Assembly (NCBI RefSeq): GCF_905115235.1
Contig: NC_051849.1
Coordinates: 156,563,332 to 156,627,331 of the forward strand
Origin: Hermetia illucens
Taxonomy: Eukaryota > Arthropoda > Insecta > Diptera > Stratiomyidae
Direction of reading: 5' to 3'
DNA length: 64,000 nt
The notes under the pieces are model-generated. The model had not been told where the DNA came from and made no database searches. It saw only the letters and a program-made list of their open reading frames with translations. A program made the position numbers and the translations under genes. Positions 23,401 to 34,635 of this stretch are shown here, piece after piece. Positions within the stretch are counted from its first letter, which is position 1. Each line of letters starts with the position of its first letter.

Positions 23401-24044
23401 GAGTACCTCCTGTGGTTGTCACTCTTGAACATAGCCGAAGGGTGTCGAAACCGCTTTAGCAAAACCAAGATTCCGAATCTGACTGTTCATCATATTCTTT
23501 CTGTTCAAGTGTTGAAAAATTCCACATTTAACGGAATGGAACCACCCTTATTCTCACTCCTACTGTACACCTCTCTTGGTCCTAACGTCCCTCTGTAAAT
23601 TTTGCCGGGTCCTTTCCTTGATATCGCTCATCCACCCACAAAGGGGGTACTAAGTACCTCATGTCCTGCTACTGCACAGTTTATTTGCCTCCAATCTGAT
23701 TTAGGATTTTTCGTCATTTTTCTGTGGCCTTCCACGCGATGAACTTTATTCACGATCTCTATCCAAAGTAATGTTACTTTAGTTGATGGTTTCACTAGCT
23801 TTCTTTACTCCAACCAAATTGCACTGGTCTGGAAAAGGCCACCCTTAACCTGAATTTGTGCCCTCCTCTCGAAAACCTCCGGTAAATTCGCCCATTAACC
23901 CCTATTCCTCTTGCCACAGTGCATTGACTGTAGATGATATTTAATTTTTGCTTCGTTTTTTTTTATTCCTACAGAAGCTTGCTTTGAAACTAACTTAGAC
24001 ATGCGTCCATATCGTAGTGCCTGAGTGGAAATGCAACCCGCAGT
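23401..24044. other. Non-coding stretch, nothing recognised
   Basis: Short frames only, no shared repeat identified. Confidence 0.35.
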
Positions 24045-24125
24045 TCTGGGCAAGACGCTTCCACTGACAGTGATTGTGCTTGTTTCATTGGGTGTTTTGT
24101 CAAAAATTCGGATCGGATCGAATGG
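24045..24125 (-). mobile_element. LINE family B scrap (B5)
   Basis: Minus-strand reading NETSTITVSGSVLPRT matches HETGTIIVSGSDLPRT in the RT of the family B copy at 50929-54130. About 80 bp, too short to place further. Confidence 0.55.
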
Positions 24126-24263
24126 TAAAATAATATCTGCCATTCAACACTAAGCCACCAATAAAATCCTCACATATTACAGCATGGTTTCCTTAGAAGC
24201 ATTCAATTTCATTAATGAAACATCCGTTTAGAGCAGAGTTGTGTTGATACAGACGGAAAATAG

Positions 24264-24336
24264 AAACTTTATTTTTATTTATTTGCAAATATGCATATTT
24301 CGGCAACTACTTGTCGCCTTCCTCAGTGCTTAGTTT
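24264..24336 (-). ncRNA. Hammerhead-ribozyme-like motif M2
   Basis: The best stem II of the set: GGCGAC/GTTGCC (one G-U) around AAGTA, between CTGAGGA (24320-24326) and GAAA (24298-24301) on the minus strand. Stem III is TA-TGCA-TA. Stem I is GCA/TGC with an outer AAACT/AGTTT. Its bases differ from M1 at both stem I and stem II but the pairing is kept, which argues for a real RNA fold in the ancestor. Confidence 0.5.
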
Positions 24337-24480
24337 TGGATCCAAACCTAGAATAGGCAATAGTAAAGAAACTAGAACAGGCCAAAGTAAAGAAAGTCTG
24401 GAGGCTATACCGAATAAGGCCCTTAAACTTAACATAAAATCCAGATCGGACATTTTCGCTGCATTTTTCGAAGCATGCGA
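24337..24480 (+). mobile_element. R1-clade RT-start scrap (R1-5)
   Basis: Plus-strand reading IPNKALKLNIKSRSDIFAAF matches VPNKALKLAVKSRPDMFAEL just before the RT of R1-1 (9393-9460). A short isolated piece. Confidence 0.65.
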
Positions 24481-24900
24481 AACCGAATTTTTTCTTTTCC
24501 CCAAAAACCCCAAAAATCATACAAAAGTACAATCGTTTCCATAGACTCGGAAACCGGTTTCCAAACACAAAAAAAAACTAATGGAACGCAAAGATTAAAA
24601 ACGGTTGGTAAAGCAGTGAGCTTGGAAGTACCTCAAATTTGCTTTGCCTACGAATGTATTATGTCTGTATGTTTGGGAGAAGCAAGAGTGAATTCCTTTA
24701 ACTGCCCTTTAATCAAAGAATGGACGATGGTGTTCCATGGAAGACTCAAACCTGTTACCCATTCTCAACTAGTGGACGTTGGCTGGAAAAATGGAAAAAG
24801 CACTGAATCCACCAAATTACGATCTTTGGAGAAAAGTAGTCTACCAACCACCTTGCTTTTAGGCAGGAACGCAATGCAAGTTGATATAAGCAGTCCAAAA
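24481..24900. other. Unrecognised open stretch ahead of a HINE
   Basis: A plus-strand frame is open from 24475 into the HINE (to 25095). The part before the HINE (about 140 codons) shows no motif that I recognise, and the rest is HINE DNA read through, so the frame as a whole cannot be a native gene. It may be decayed host exon sequence or chance. Confidence 0.3.
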
Positions 24901-25967
24901 ACAAGTCGGAATACCGGAAGCTCGTGCTTCGGGTATAAAGGTTTTGTGTTCATCTTATCTAAGAAATTTCAACGCACATTTTTCTACCCCTATACAGCTA
25001 CAAAACTACGAGACATACGTACATATTACAGCCGTAGATATTACGCTCACCCTAAACAAACAAACTGCCTATTTTCGAATACTGTACACATATAGGCACG
25101 TATATATGATAAATTGATCGTACCCATATTTCCGATTTACTTCTTATATCTATCTAAATTAGGCTCTACCCGCAAAGTTCATTAGCACGCATATACTATA
25201 TACCTACATACACACATGTCTCGTTGGAATAATTGATATTTATATACAAATGATTAAAGAACTAAAAGAAAATAATTCTTTTCCACCCAATTTATACGAA
25301 CTTGCTTCGTTGTGGTATGGACGAATTGATATGTGATGATGACGTCGTGCAGGTTGTAGAGTGCACGGAATTCACAAAAAATTGTAAAGTTTTACCCTCT
25401 ATAACTTTGTTAATAATAGTAGGATTTTCTTCAAACTTGACCAAATTGTGCATTATGTTCCTCATTATATGCGTGCCAAATTTTGTGCTTCTGGAATGAA
25501 CATAAGGGGGGTGCCGGGTAAATTTCTAAAATGTGAAAATATACTATTATTAACTTTATTTGTGCAGATATCGGAACCGGATATATTTTGAGGCCTAGAT
25601 TTCGTAGAGATGCACTACTGAGATTTTTTTCAGATTTTTCGGTTGGATAGGTTCTGAGAACGAGACCTGTTACACTTTTTGGGGGTCATATTTTGAGCCC
25701 TCACTCCCCTATGTTTCACCCAATGTCAAATATTGAACCAGTTTCGAAAAGTACTAATTGAGACCTTTCATTTGATACCCCACATGGCCACATTTTATGA
25801 AAAAAAATTTTGCACCCTCCTTTTACATGTATGGGGAGCCCCCCCTTAAACTTAACGCAAAATGGCGTCAGTTGCTGCATGTAAAGGGAACGGCAGATCA
25901 CATACTCCTACTAATTTTCGTGACAATTAGTTCAGCCGTTTCCGAATAAATCGGCTGTGACAGACAG

Positions 25968-26001
<34 letters not shown>

Positions 26002-26043
26002 ATCGAATCGATTCTAATAAGGTTTTGTTTCACACAAAACCTT
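24901..26043 (+). mobile_element. Complete HINE / DINE-1-like Helentron-related repeat
   Basis: The best copy in the window. It starts ACAAGTCGG with a small hairpin (GGAAGC/GCTTCG). A sub-terminal 12-mer AAGGTTTTGTGT (24938-24949) is repeated exactly, inverted, at the 3' end (26032-26043). A GACA microsatellite lies at 25958-26002. The last 25 bases form a perfect hairpin, AAGGTTTTGT/ACAAAACCTT with a 5-base loop (26019-26043). Sub-terminal inverted repeats, an internal GTCY microsatellite and a 3' hairpin are the known layout of DINE-1/HINE elements. Non-coding, about 1.14 kb; no Rep-helicase here, so it depends on a Helentron elsewhere. Confidence 0.82.
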
Positions 26044-26149
26044 AAAAATGGACCACAGCTCCTTGTAGTGCCGCAAGTTTTTCCTTTTCATGATAGGAAA
26101 GCCATGGAAACAAAGACTTAAGAGAGTCATCTCGTGGTCCGTGGTCTGT

Positions 26150-28035
26150 CTGTCTTTTTTTTGCTTGGAAAGCATCGAAAGCTACAGTGTGGGACTTTAA
26201 CCCACTAAAACCAGCTCTCCTCGCCCGCTATGCCGCATGGAACTATCTAGAGATATTACATCATGGAGCGGGCTAAAGTCCTATCAGCTTACTCCTATGT
26301 TGAGAATTGCTCGCTCTCTACTGCTTTTTCGGAAGCGCTCTCACCTTCCAAACTCCTCCTGAATACAACTTATGGTGCCGCTAACTGCATTCCACACTTC
26401 TTTGGATTCGAGCATTTCCGGAATTATCGTTTCCACTTGTAAGCGCCTTGTCAAGAGAAATTGAAGCTGTTCCCTCTCATTTGCAAATCTCTGACATACG
26501 AAGAGTATGTTCTCCGGGTCCTCATATTCGTTTATATACTCAAGACAAAAAAGAGAATCGTCATGTCCAAAACGATGTATACCTGCCCAGTTATAAATTG
26601 AGTCAAGTGATAGTGGACATCTCCATGGCTGCGCGTCATCCAACGCCGGATATTTGGAATTAGCTTGTACGTCCACCTCCTCTTGTAAGAATTATCCCAA
26701 CGTCCCTACCACACCCTGATTGTGGGTGCAGCCTGTTGCATATAATACGCTCCAGCAAACAAATGCAACGATACGACGATGGCTCTCCAGGTGGTTTACC
26801 ACTCTTTGATAACAGCACCAGCATTTGCCTTTTCCACTGAGTCGGGAAGATGCCCTCTTCCAAACAGGTATTAAAACCACTCCGGTTTTGCTTTTGTCGC
26901 CGCCTTCAAAGAAACGTTCAGTATTCCGTCTAACCCAGGTACTTTTTTAGCCCCTACCTTTTCGCAGACAATGGTAAGCTGTTATACTTGGGATATCCGT
27001 CGTGGAATGCGATCTTTCGACCATAATAGTGCATTTGCTTTGCTGTGGGCATAGAGGGGTGACTACTCTTCGCAATAAAACTGGGTACTTTATCTGCGGG
27101 GCCCTGTTTTCTTTCAACTTAGCCATTACCGCTCTATAGGCTCCTCCCCACGGGTTGATATCAGCCTCTTCGCAGAGTTCTTTGAAGGAATTCCGTTTAC
27201 TTTCACGGATTTATACCTCGCCTTCATATGTGCAATTTCCTTGCGCGTTGGTAGTTTCTTCTCTCTTGCAGGCATATGGCACGTAGTCGTCTGATTTCGT
27301 CATTCCCCCACGGTTTCGGTAATCTTTGAACGCGACCATGTTCCTGACAATTTGATCAGATTTTTCACTGGTTGTACCTGTTGATGTGGAACTATCCTTA
27401 AATATCTCAGAGAACATTTCCACGTCAAACATCTTCAAAGTCCACTGCTTGGTCTGGCAAGACTTTATGTCTTTTGGATTCTCCATTCTCCTGTTCTCCA
27501 CTAAACTAACAGTATAACTTGGTGTTCACTAACTAACCAGGTAATGTCCTTTATCAACGTACTGCTTACAGAGGTAATATCTAGCACTAAACCTATCCTC
27601 CCTTTCCAGAAGGTATAGATACTTCCGATATTATAATAGCAAAAACAATGTCCAGCGTTAATTTTAGCTCTTTCGAACTCATTTCCAGGCATTGCGGTTA
27701 TTTCTTGAAACGGGTATCGTCCTGTCGTCCAAACTGCGCACTTTCCACTTTTGTCGGTGGCCCATACCGCGTTATCTTTTCCTCTGTATGGTTCGCTAAT
27801 AATCTCCACATACACATCGAGCTCTTGGACTGTCTGGCTCAAAACATCTTGTGCGGCCTCACACTCTTTGCTTTTGGTTCCCTCCTAGACAACGGGCATT
27901 TTCTGCTTCGTGCAGAGTGGCCCTTATCACCAAAACCTGCATGTTTACACAACATGTAATCAGGGTCTTTCTCACAATTTCGTGCCAAGTGTCCTTTTTG
28001 GCCACACATCCTGCACCGGTCAGACCTATCGTGCT
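26150..28035 (-). mobile_element. R1-clade LINE relic with large RT deletion (R1-6)
   Basis: Minus strand, in element order. The ORF1 knuckle segment RSDRCRMCGQKGHLARNC is readable near 27985-28025. The endonuclease start follows at 27501-27842 (EIISEPYRGKDNAVWATD), then the linker at 27211-27501, then the RT start KSGKPPGEPSSYRCICLLER at 26660-26863. The C-terminal knuckle region (FVCQRFANEREQ) is at 26341-26676 and the 3' UTR lies near 26150-26230. Most of the RT, including the YADD box, is gone. The 5' side is cut by the HINE at 28036. Confidence 0.78.
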
Positions 28036-28667
28036 TGCTGTTTGTCTGTCTGTCTGTTACACTTTATATCTCAGAGACGGTTGTTCTTATTGATACGAAA
28101 TTTGGTAGAAAGGTGGGACCCATAAATCTTACTACATGCAGTGAGTAACATAGTAACATATCGAGTTTAAGAGCGGTCGCCACATATGCAAATAGGGAGT
28201 GTAAAATGTTTTTCACTGGGTATAGTCGGGTATTACGGGTCACTATTAGTACTTTTCGAATCCGATATTAATTTTGACATTGGTTGCAAAGGGGTCTAGT
28301 ACAGGTGCCCAAAAAGGGGCAAATACTTCAAGGACCCGTTCTCGAAATCCACCCAGCCCAAATATCTAAAAAGTAATATGGTGGTCCATGCACATGGTAT
28401 CTAGGCCTCAAAATACTCTCCATACCGATTCCTGCTCAGATAAAGTCAATAATAGTACATTACCATATTTATTATAATTTTATTTTCTGAAAATTGACTG
28501 AGATCCCCCCTTAACTTTATCCTGGAATCATCCACTTTTGCAGTAATATTGGCTATACTATAAAGCATAATATATCCAAATTCGATGGAAATCGTACTTC
28601 GAGTATTACTAACAAGGTCAAAGTTGTCACTTTTGTACAAATGCCGTTTCAGTGTTTCCCGACTTGT
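28036..28667 (-). mobile_element. HINE-like repeat, copy c
   Basis: Starts on the minus strand at 28667 (CGACTTGT on plus) and ends in a short GTCT run at 28041-28057. The terminal hairpin is absent. It shares the middle of the family (TCTAGGCCTCAAAATA near 28410) but has lost the long upstream third. It joins directly to R1-6 ORF1 sequence. Confidence 0.68.
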
Positions 28668-29097
28668 TTTTTTATACATTAAAGAAAGGGGGAAACCAAC
28701 ATTTACAAAAAAACAGTTTAGCAAGGCACCAACAATTTATCTTTCAATATTTTTTAAGTATCCTAATTTTTTAACCGTGGTATACTACGCACATTAAAAT
28801 TCTAGAGATAGATGGATAAGTTGCTGCGTTGTAGTACGCAGCCATGATATCGATCTGAAAAAAATGTTACGTATTAACAAAATAAATGGTGAAAAATTGC
28901 ATTCGGATCTTCATTCAGTTCTTCAAAAAAAAATTCAGTAAAAGCGAAAAAATTCGGCCTTTACAATTTAAGGGGTCATCCCCCCAAAATTTGCAATTCC
29001 TCTGGTTTACTATTGGTCTCAAAAATCCGGATGGATAGAGACTATAGTATTTAAAGAAGTATTTGCACCCACAGTTTTTGTACATTTGAAATCTTCT
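28668..29097. other. Non-coding stretch, nothing recognised
   Basis: AT-rich spacer between a HINE and a LINE fragment. Confidence 0.4.
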
Positions 29098-29402
29098 TTG
29101 AGGATGAGAATATCCGCGATCGATGTGGGGCTACACCGATCGTGGAAAAAATACAAGACAGTCGTCTTCAATTGTATGGTCACTGACGGCACTGACGAAA
29201 ATTCACTCGCCAAATCGGTCTGAACATCGAGATCGATGCTAAACGACCAAAAGGCCGGCCGAAACAATGGTGGTTTGATACGCTTGATTAAAAGCCTCGC
29301 AATTTCATCCAGACCAGGCATTTGATAAAACCAAATAGCGAAACCGATCGCGACGAGCCGACCCCACTTGTTAACAGGACAAAGACTGAAGAAAAAGAAC
29401 AA
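29098..29402 (+). mobile_element. LINE family B 3' end fragment (B3)
   Basis: Plus-strand match to the last 300 bp of the copy at 50929-54130, from the segment reading near EDIRDR through the final basic domain to the tail-side box GACTGAAGAAAAAGAA. It is 5'-truncated and frame-broken. It faces the family B copy at 29492-32471 tail to tail, 90 bp apart. Confidence 0.8.
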
Positions 29403-29440
29403 TATACGGCAATAAGCAATATTTAGTTTAATGAAAAAAA

Positions 29441-32400
29441 CAGACAAATTTTAGTTTTTGAATGCCGAATAGTGAGTTTTTTATTCCTCATCTTCTTTTT
29501 CTTCAGCATCTTTCCCGTTCACAAGCGGGGTCGGCTCATCAAGATCGGTTTCGCCATTTGGCTCTATCGCATGCCTGATCTGGGTGCAATCTCGAGGCTT
29601 TCAAATCCCCATCCAGCGTATCAAGCCACAGTTGCTTAGGTCTGCCTTTTGGTCGTTTACCATCGGCTTCGATGTTCAGACCAATATTTGCAAGTGAATT
29701 CTCGTTAGCACGAATTGTGTGACCATACCATCGAAGACGCCTTTTTCGCAACTTTTCCACGATCGGTGCAACCCCGTAACGGTCGCGGATATCCTCATTT
29801 CGGATGTGATCAAAAAGTGTCACCCCACTAGTCCAACGTAACATCTTCGTCTTCGTCATCAGAACCATAGAGAACGACAGGACGGGCGACATTACGGTAA
29901 ATTTTAGATTTGAGATGTTCATTGATACGTCGATCACAAAGGACACCAGTTGTGGAACGCCACTTCAGCCAGGTTGCGTTAATGCGTGAATCAATTTCAT
30001 AACGCAGTTCTCCAGTGGCTGATAGCGTTGACCCGAAGTATTTCAATCGCTCAGTTCTGAGCAGATCACTGCCGCTGACAGTGATTGTGCCGGTTTCATG
30101 GGGACCGGTCGTCAAAAATTCAGTTTTGCTAAGATTCAACTTAAGACCGAGTTGCATAAGGCGATCATTCCATTTTTGTACAAGTTGCTCGAGACCATTT
30201 TTTTTATCAGATGCTAGGAAAACATCATCTATATAAAGCAGTGTGTAGGGCGCAGGGCTTTGGATATCCCGTGTGACGGTGTCTATAACAAGAACAAAGA
30301 GGAGTGGTGAGAGGGCACTTCCTTGATGAACATGAACAGAGACACGAAGCGGTTTTGATACACCCGCCATACTTCGAACTTTACTTTTCGGATCGTGGTA
30401 GAGCAACTGAACTAGATCCAGAATGAAATGCAATGTAAAGAAAGCGATGCTTCTCACGGTGTTTCTCCATGAGTAACCGCAGGGTGTATTGCATCAGTAG
30501 TCCCGCAGTTCTTGACAAATCCGGCTTGATTCACGGTTATTTCAACGATTTCGCGAATACGGTTGTCAAAAATGCGTTCAAAAATCTTCATGGTATGGGA
30601 AAGTGGCCAGATCGGACGGTAATTTGATCATTCTGCTGGATCAGCTTTCTTTTTCCATATTGCAACAGTAGTACTTTCTTGCCAGTCAGATGGTGTTCTT
30701 CCTTCCTAAATAACCCGATTAAAGAATTGATTGAGCCACATCCTTGGGTCCCAGCTCTTCGCTTTCCAGAGCTCAGATGCGATGTCGTCAGGTCCTGTGG
30801 CTTTCCCCGACAGGTGGAACTGCTCCAAATGTCGGCAGTGATTGTGGAAGTGGAGGATGAGAAAATTCTTCAGTTCCGGCTCGACGGTTGGTAAGCAAAG
30901 TACCGTTCTCGTCATTAACGCAACAGAAGTGTTCGATATCCTGTGCACGTTCGTTACGGCTTTTAGCAAGTCGATACAGATCTGTCTCGCCATCCCGAGT
31001 GTCCAAATTACCGTAAAGATTTTTGTAATGGTTCGCTGGGGTGACAGCGACTGCTTTCTTTGCTTCCCGGTTGGCATTCTTATAAATTTGCCAATTAGCA
31101 GGCGGTTTATGGTCGAGAAATTTGTGGTAGAGGCATGTCTTTTCACGGACCTTCATTTCAACATCATCATTCCAAAGCCCAGTATCTCGGTTGATGTACC
31201 GCTTACCTGGCTTCGTGACCCCGAGGGTTGCAGAGGCCGCTTTGTGGATCGTTCCTTTCATTTGGTTCCATGATTCTTCCACATTCGTAATGGTCGGCAA
31301 TAGTATGAGTGAGATCGTTTCTTCTATCTTCTCACCAAATCGCCACCATTTAATGCATCGCGGGCCAGTGCGTTCCTCACGCTGTTTTATCGGTGGCTTA
31401 ATTCGTAGGACGGCAACCAACGGCCGATGTTAAGATGCGATGGTCTCATAGGGAACGGCTTTGACAGCGACAGTGGTAAAATGTCGGCGTCTTATGAGAA
31501 TATAGTCCATTTGCGTTTTACTGTTCCCACTATAAAATGTAGGAAGATGAGACAATCGTTTAATGAACCATGTATTCATAAGTACAAGGTCATGAGTGTC
31601 CGCAAAATCGATTATACGCTCGCCACCCTCATTGCGCGCTCCGAACCCCTTCCCCCATGGCACCTGTTACCGCCTGCCTTTTCACCCACATGACAAGTCT
31701 TTTCATCGAGAAGTTGCCAGAAGGCATCTTTCTCGGCATCAGGTCGACCTGTCTGCGGTGCCTTTGCGGTGAAGAAGTGAATAGTGCGATCAGCTGGTAT
31801 AATGGTGAGCTTCATCCGCCGATCATCAAATCGTTCGACTTCTTTAATGGCATCACGGAATCCCTCTTAGATGGCAATGCCAACACCATATTGAGTGTGT
31901 GGGCTACCAAAATAGAGAAGTTTATAGCCATTTTTACCGCGTTCGCGTTCAATGTCGCAGCTTTTGGCACCAGACCTTCGGGTTTCTTGCAGAATATAGA
32001 TATCAATGCGCCTTTTCCGAAGGGCTCTTGCAAGTTCCTCGGTGTTTCCAATTAGGGTACCAACATTTAGCGTGCAGACACGTATTTGTTTTGTTCATTT
32101 TGTTTGGACTAACTTCTTCTAACGTCAAGAATCCTTGCCCATCTCTCGACAGGACCGGGACCCGTCCTGCTGCGTCGACTGAGATGGACGCCCTAGCATT
32201 TTTCCGAGGCTTGTGACTCAATCCGATCATCATGTTTGTAACGACATTGTATGCATTTTCTTAGTCGGCCGGTCGCGGGGCCTGTCACCAAGAGAGATCA
32301 GGTAGGATTTAGCATAGTGGAATAACTCCAACTATACTCTATTTATCTCTTTCCCTGCTCTCATATTTATTAATTTTATTGTTGTTTTACTGAATATAGT

Positions 32401-32625
32401 ACAGAGTACGTTGCCTCAAACCTGTGCTTGGGACCAGCATACTATGTTAATAGCATGGCGGAGTTGATTTTTTTTTTATTCCTCATATATTTCAAAGACC
32501 AGTTTTCCGCTTCCTCGGTGAGGGAAAAACTCACTGAGGAAAGGAACAACTAGTCCTCGAAATACCGGTATATAAGGAATAAAAAACTCACTATTCGGCA
32601 TTTGAAGAACAAAATTTTCTTTGTT
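29441..32625. repeat. Palindrome with two hammerhead-like motifs, split by a LINE
   Basis: The left arm (about 29445-29486) and right arm (about 32573-32618) are inverted copies of one sequence (CGAATAGTGAGTTTTTTATT in the left, its complement in the right). The LINE at 29492-32471 interrupts the palindrome after the left arm. The remaining centre (32487-32572) holds motif M5 on the minus strand (CCGAGGA at 32512-32518, GAAA at 32490-32493) and motif M4 on the plus strand (CTGAGGA at 32534-32540, GAAA at 32559-32562, then TA-CCGG-TA). Stem II of M4 and M5 is degenerate. A head-to-head pair like this could come from two joined copies of one small element. Confidence 0.55.
29492..32471 (-). mobile_element. 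LINE family B, full length but decayed (B2)
   Basis: RTE-like non-LTR element on the minus strand, colinear with B1 from the 5' UTR (TAACATAGTATGCTGGTCCC near 32430-32450) to the end box AAGAAAAAGAAG at 29492. It is flanked by exact 15-bp target duplications TTTTTTATTCCTCAT (29477-29491 and 32472-32486). Endonuclease pieces lie at 31430-32233, linker at 30788-31420 and RT at 29828-30457 (LYIDDVFLASD, so Ile replaces Ala in the YADD box). At least seven frame breaks; older than B1. Confidence 0.88.
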
Positions 32626-32735
32626 TTTTGTTCGTTATAAAATAGCCGGAAAACGATACACATAACCGAAGAAATAACAATATTTGTCTGCTTAGGATGA
32701 GCACAATATTTATGACTTTGAATGTATGTACATAT

Positions 32736-33171
32736 CCAGGAATGGAGCAGTCCAGGGTGCTTATTATACGAACCCATACGCACAAAGGATTGCTTAAACC
32801 TCACCAAAAAGAACTTCCGAATCATAGTGGGAATTCTCACTGGTCATTGTCGGCTGAACTATCACCTAGGGAAGCTAGGGATATCTACGGACACTGCCTG
32901 CAGATTCTGTGAGGAGGAGGACGAAACCTCTATGCACGTCCTGGGACAGTGTCCGGCATTTGTGCAAAGTAGGTCGATACATCTGGGAGAACACTTAATA
33001 CCAGATGCAAAGCTGAAACTTCTGGAAGTGGGGAACATACTAAAGTTCCTAACGGTTACAGGCCTGCTTGAGATACTATGATCAACAGGTACACTATAAC
33101 CAGTAAAAGGGGCACAATAGTTCTTCTAGGACGCGGTGCGACTTTCCCTTAACAGAATAATAATAATAAAG
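32736..33171 (+). mobile_element. I-type LINE 3' fragment
   Basis: The reading ILTGHCRLNYHLGKLG followed by CRFCEEEDETSMHVLGQCP is the C-terminal cysteine-histidine region of RNase H-bearing LINEs. The 3' end is a TAA repeat (33155-33170), as in I elements. Exact 12-bp target duplications GTATGTACATAT flank it at 32724-32735 and 33172-33183. It is 5'-truncated, as usual for LINE insertions. The I clade is inferred from the tail and the C-terminus; LOA-like is possible. Confidence 0.78.
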
Positions 33172-33183
33172 GTATGTACATAT

Positions 33184-34626
33184 ATTTTGTTTGGCAATAT
33201 ATTTTAACATTCTTGTGTACGAATGGAAAAATGTACCTAGAGGGTTGTTCACATAAAATGAACATAAAACCTTTATACCTGAAGCGCGGGGCTTCCGGTA
33301 TTCATAATGTACGTTATAATATAGAGCATGATACTAGAAAGTTTAGGCGAAATGTTATTATCATTAACAAAATTATAGTGAGCCAAATTTGTCTCTTCCA
33401 TGAAAATATGCTAGACTCTAACTATCTTAGAACATCAGCATCACATGGAAGTAAGTTGTCTAATATGCAGAAAACATCTACACTATAAATGAGCTTCGAG
33501 AAAAAATAGAAGTTTCATGCACCTAAATATTAATGCATAAGAAATAAATAAAACCTTTCATACCTGAAGAACCAAAAGAAAGAAAATTAAGACACTACTT
33601 TCATGATTGTCAACATGTCCATTCGATGAGTTCAATTAATGCTTTTGCTGTTGCTACATTTGCCACACAATATATCGTGTATTTAATACTATAGTAAATT
33701 CTTGAGCCGAATTGCTACTTTAATATTATTCATGATTTCATATTTACGAATAAGTCATCTCATAAAATAGTTTCATATCTAAAATTACGCAAATAAATAC
33801 TGGAGATAAACTGTTTTTCATATAATACAGCATATTTGCAAATTTCAGACTTCCATTATATCTGACTTTTACATGTACAAACATTCGCTATAAGATAACA
33901 AAAAATCGTACTCAGTTGCGAAAATTTACTGCAATCGAATGTTTATATTCTTAATCATACAAAAGACTCCATTTATCCAAAATTTTGTCAGCTAGTTAAT
34001 GGGTTCGTGTATAAGTTTTTAAGATAAATTCCTTGCGCAACTGCAGAAAAACGCATTGAATATGTAGCCGTAGGCAATAATGCGTAATGTAATTTAAAAT
34101 TTCCGTGCACTTTTGAATAACTTAATCATAACTTGCTTATATTACTTTAAGTAAATATTAAGTGAAATGCCGTGATCGGGACCCACGAACACAGCACAAA
34201 AACTACTCCAAGAAATTTATAAAAATAATACTTTCACACATGATAAATGGAGTTTATTAATTTTGATTAATTATTTTGCGATCATATTCTGGCACCGAAA
34301 AAGTATTGAATATTTAACGTTATACTGCGTCCTGTTACTAGTACTCTTGTAGTAAGAGTGCCGTGCCATTATGGGGAGAACATGGGCATTAAGGATTCCT
34401 GTCCCGAAAGCCATCGCTTCTTCACAAAAGAATGCATCAAGTGTTTTCATTTAGTAGCGTAAATTGATGGAGAAAGGACGACAATCACCTAGACAGTTTG
34501 AAGAATCAGTTCAACATTTTTTTTTAAATTAAAGTTTCAAACGTGGCCTCCTCCCACAAATTTGGACGCTTCAGGCATTTGTGTATAGAATTTTACGTGT
34601 ACGGCACTTTTAGGTAGTTATGTTAA
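33184..34626. other. AT-rich non-coding stretch with a HINE end scrap
   Basis: No gene seen. At 33258-33306 a minus-strand scrap of the HINE 5' end remains (AAAACCTTTATACCTGAAGC), and a shorter echo lies near 33550. The rest is AT-rich and unrecognised. Confidence 0.5.
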
Positions 34627-34635
34627 AAATCAATT

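Noticed and set aside
24475-25095. 206-codon plus-strand ORF
   Set aside because: Its last third is HINE repeat DNA, so it is a read-through frame and not a native gene.
25958-26002. GACA repeats that look array-like
   Set aside because: A simple microsatellite with no spacers, in a fixed place of the HINE repeats; not CRISPR.
24901-26043. HINE repeats as MITEs with terminal inverted repeats
   Set aside because: The inverted 12-mers are sub-terminal on the 5' side and the 3' end is a hairpin after a microsatellite, with no clear target duplication; the Helentron-type layout fits better.
26046-26149. Inverted GGACCAC/GTGGTCC motifs next to the HINE end
   Set aside because: Short and imperfect, with no second copy in the window; not enough to call an element.
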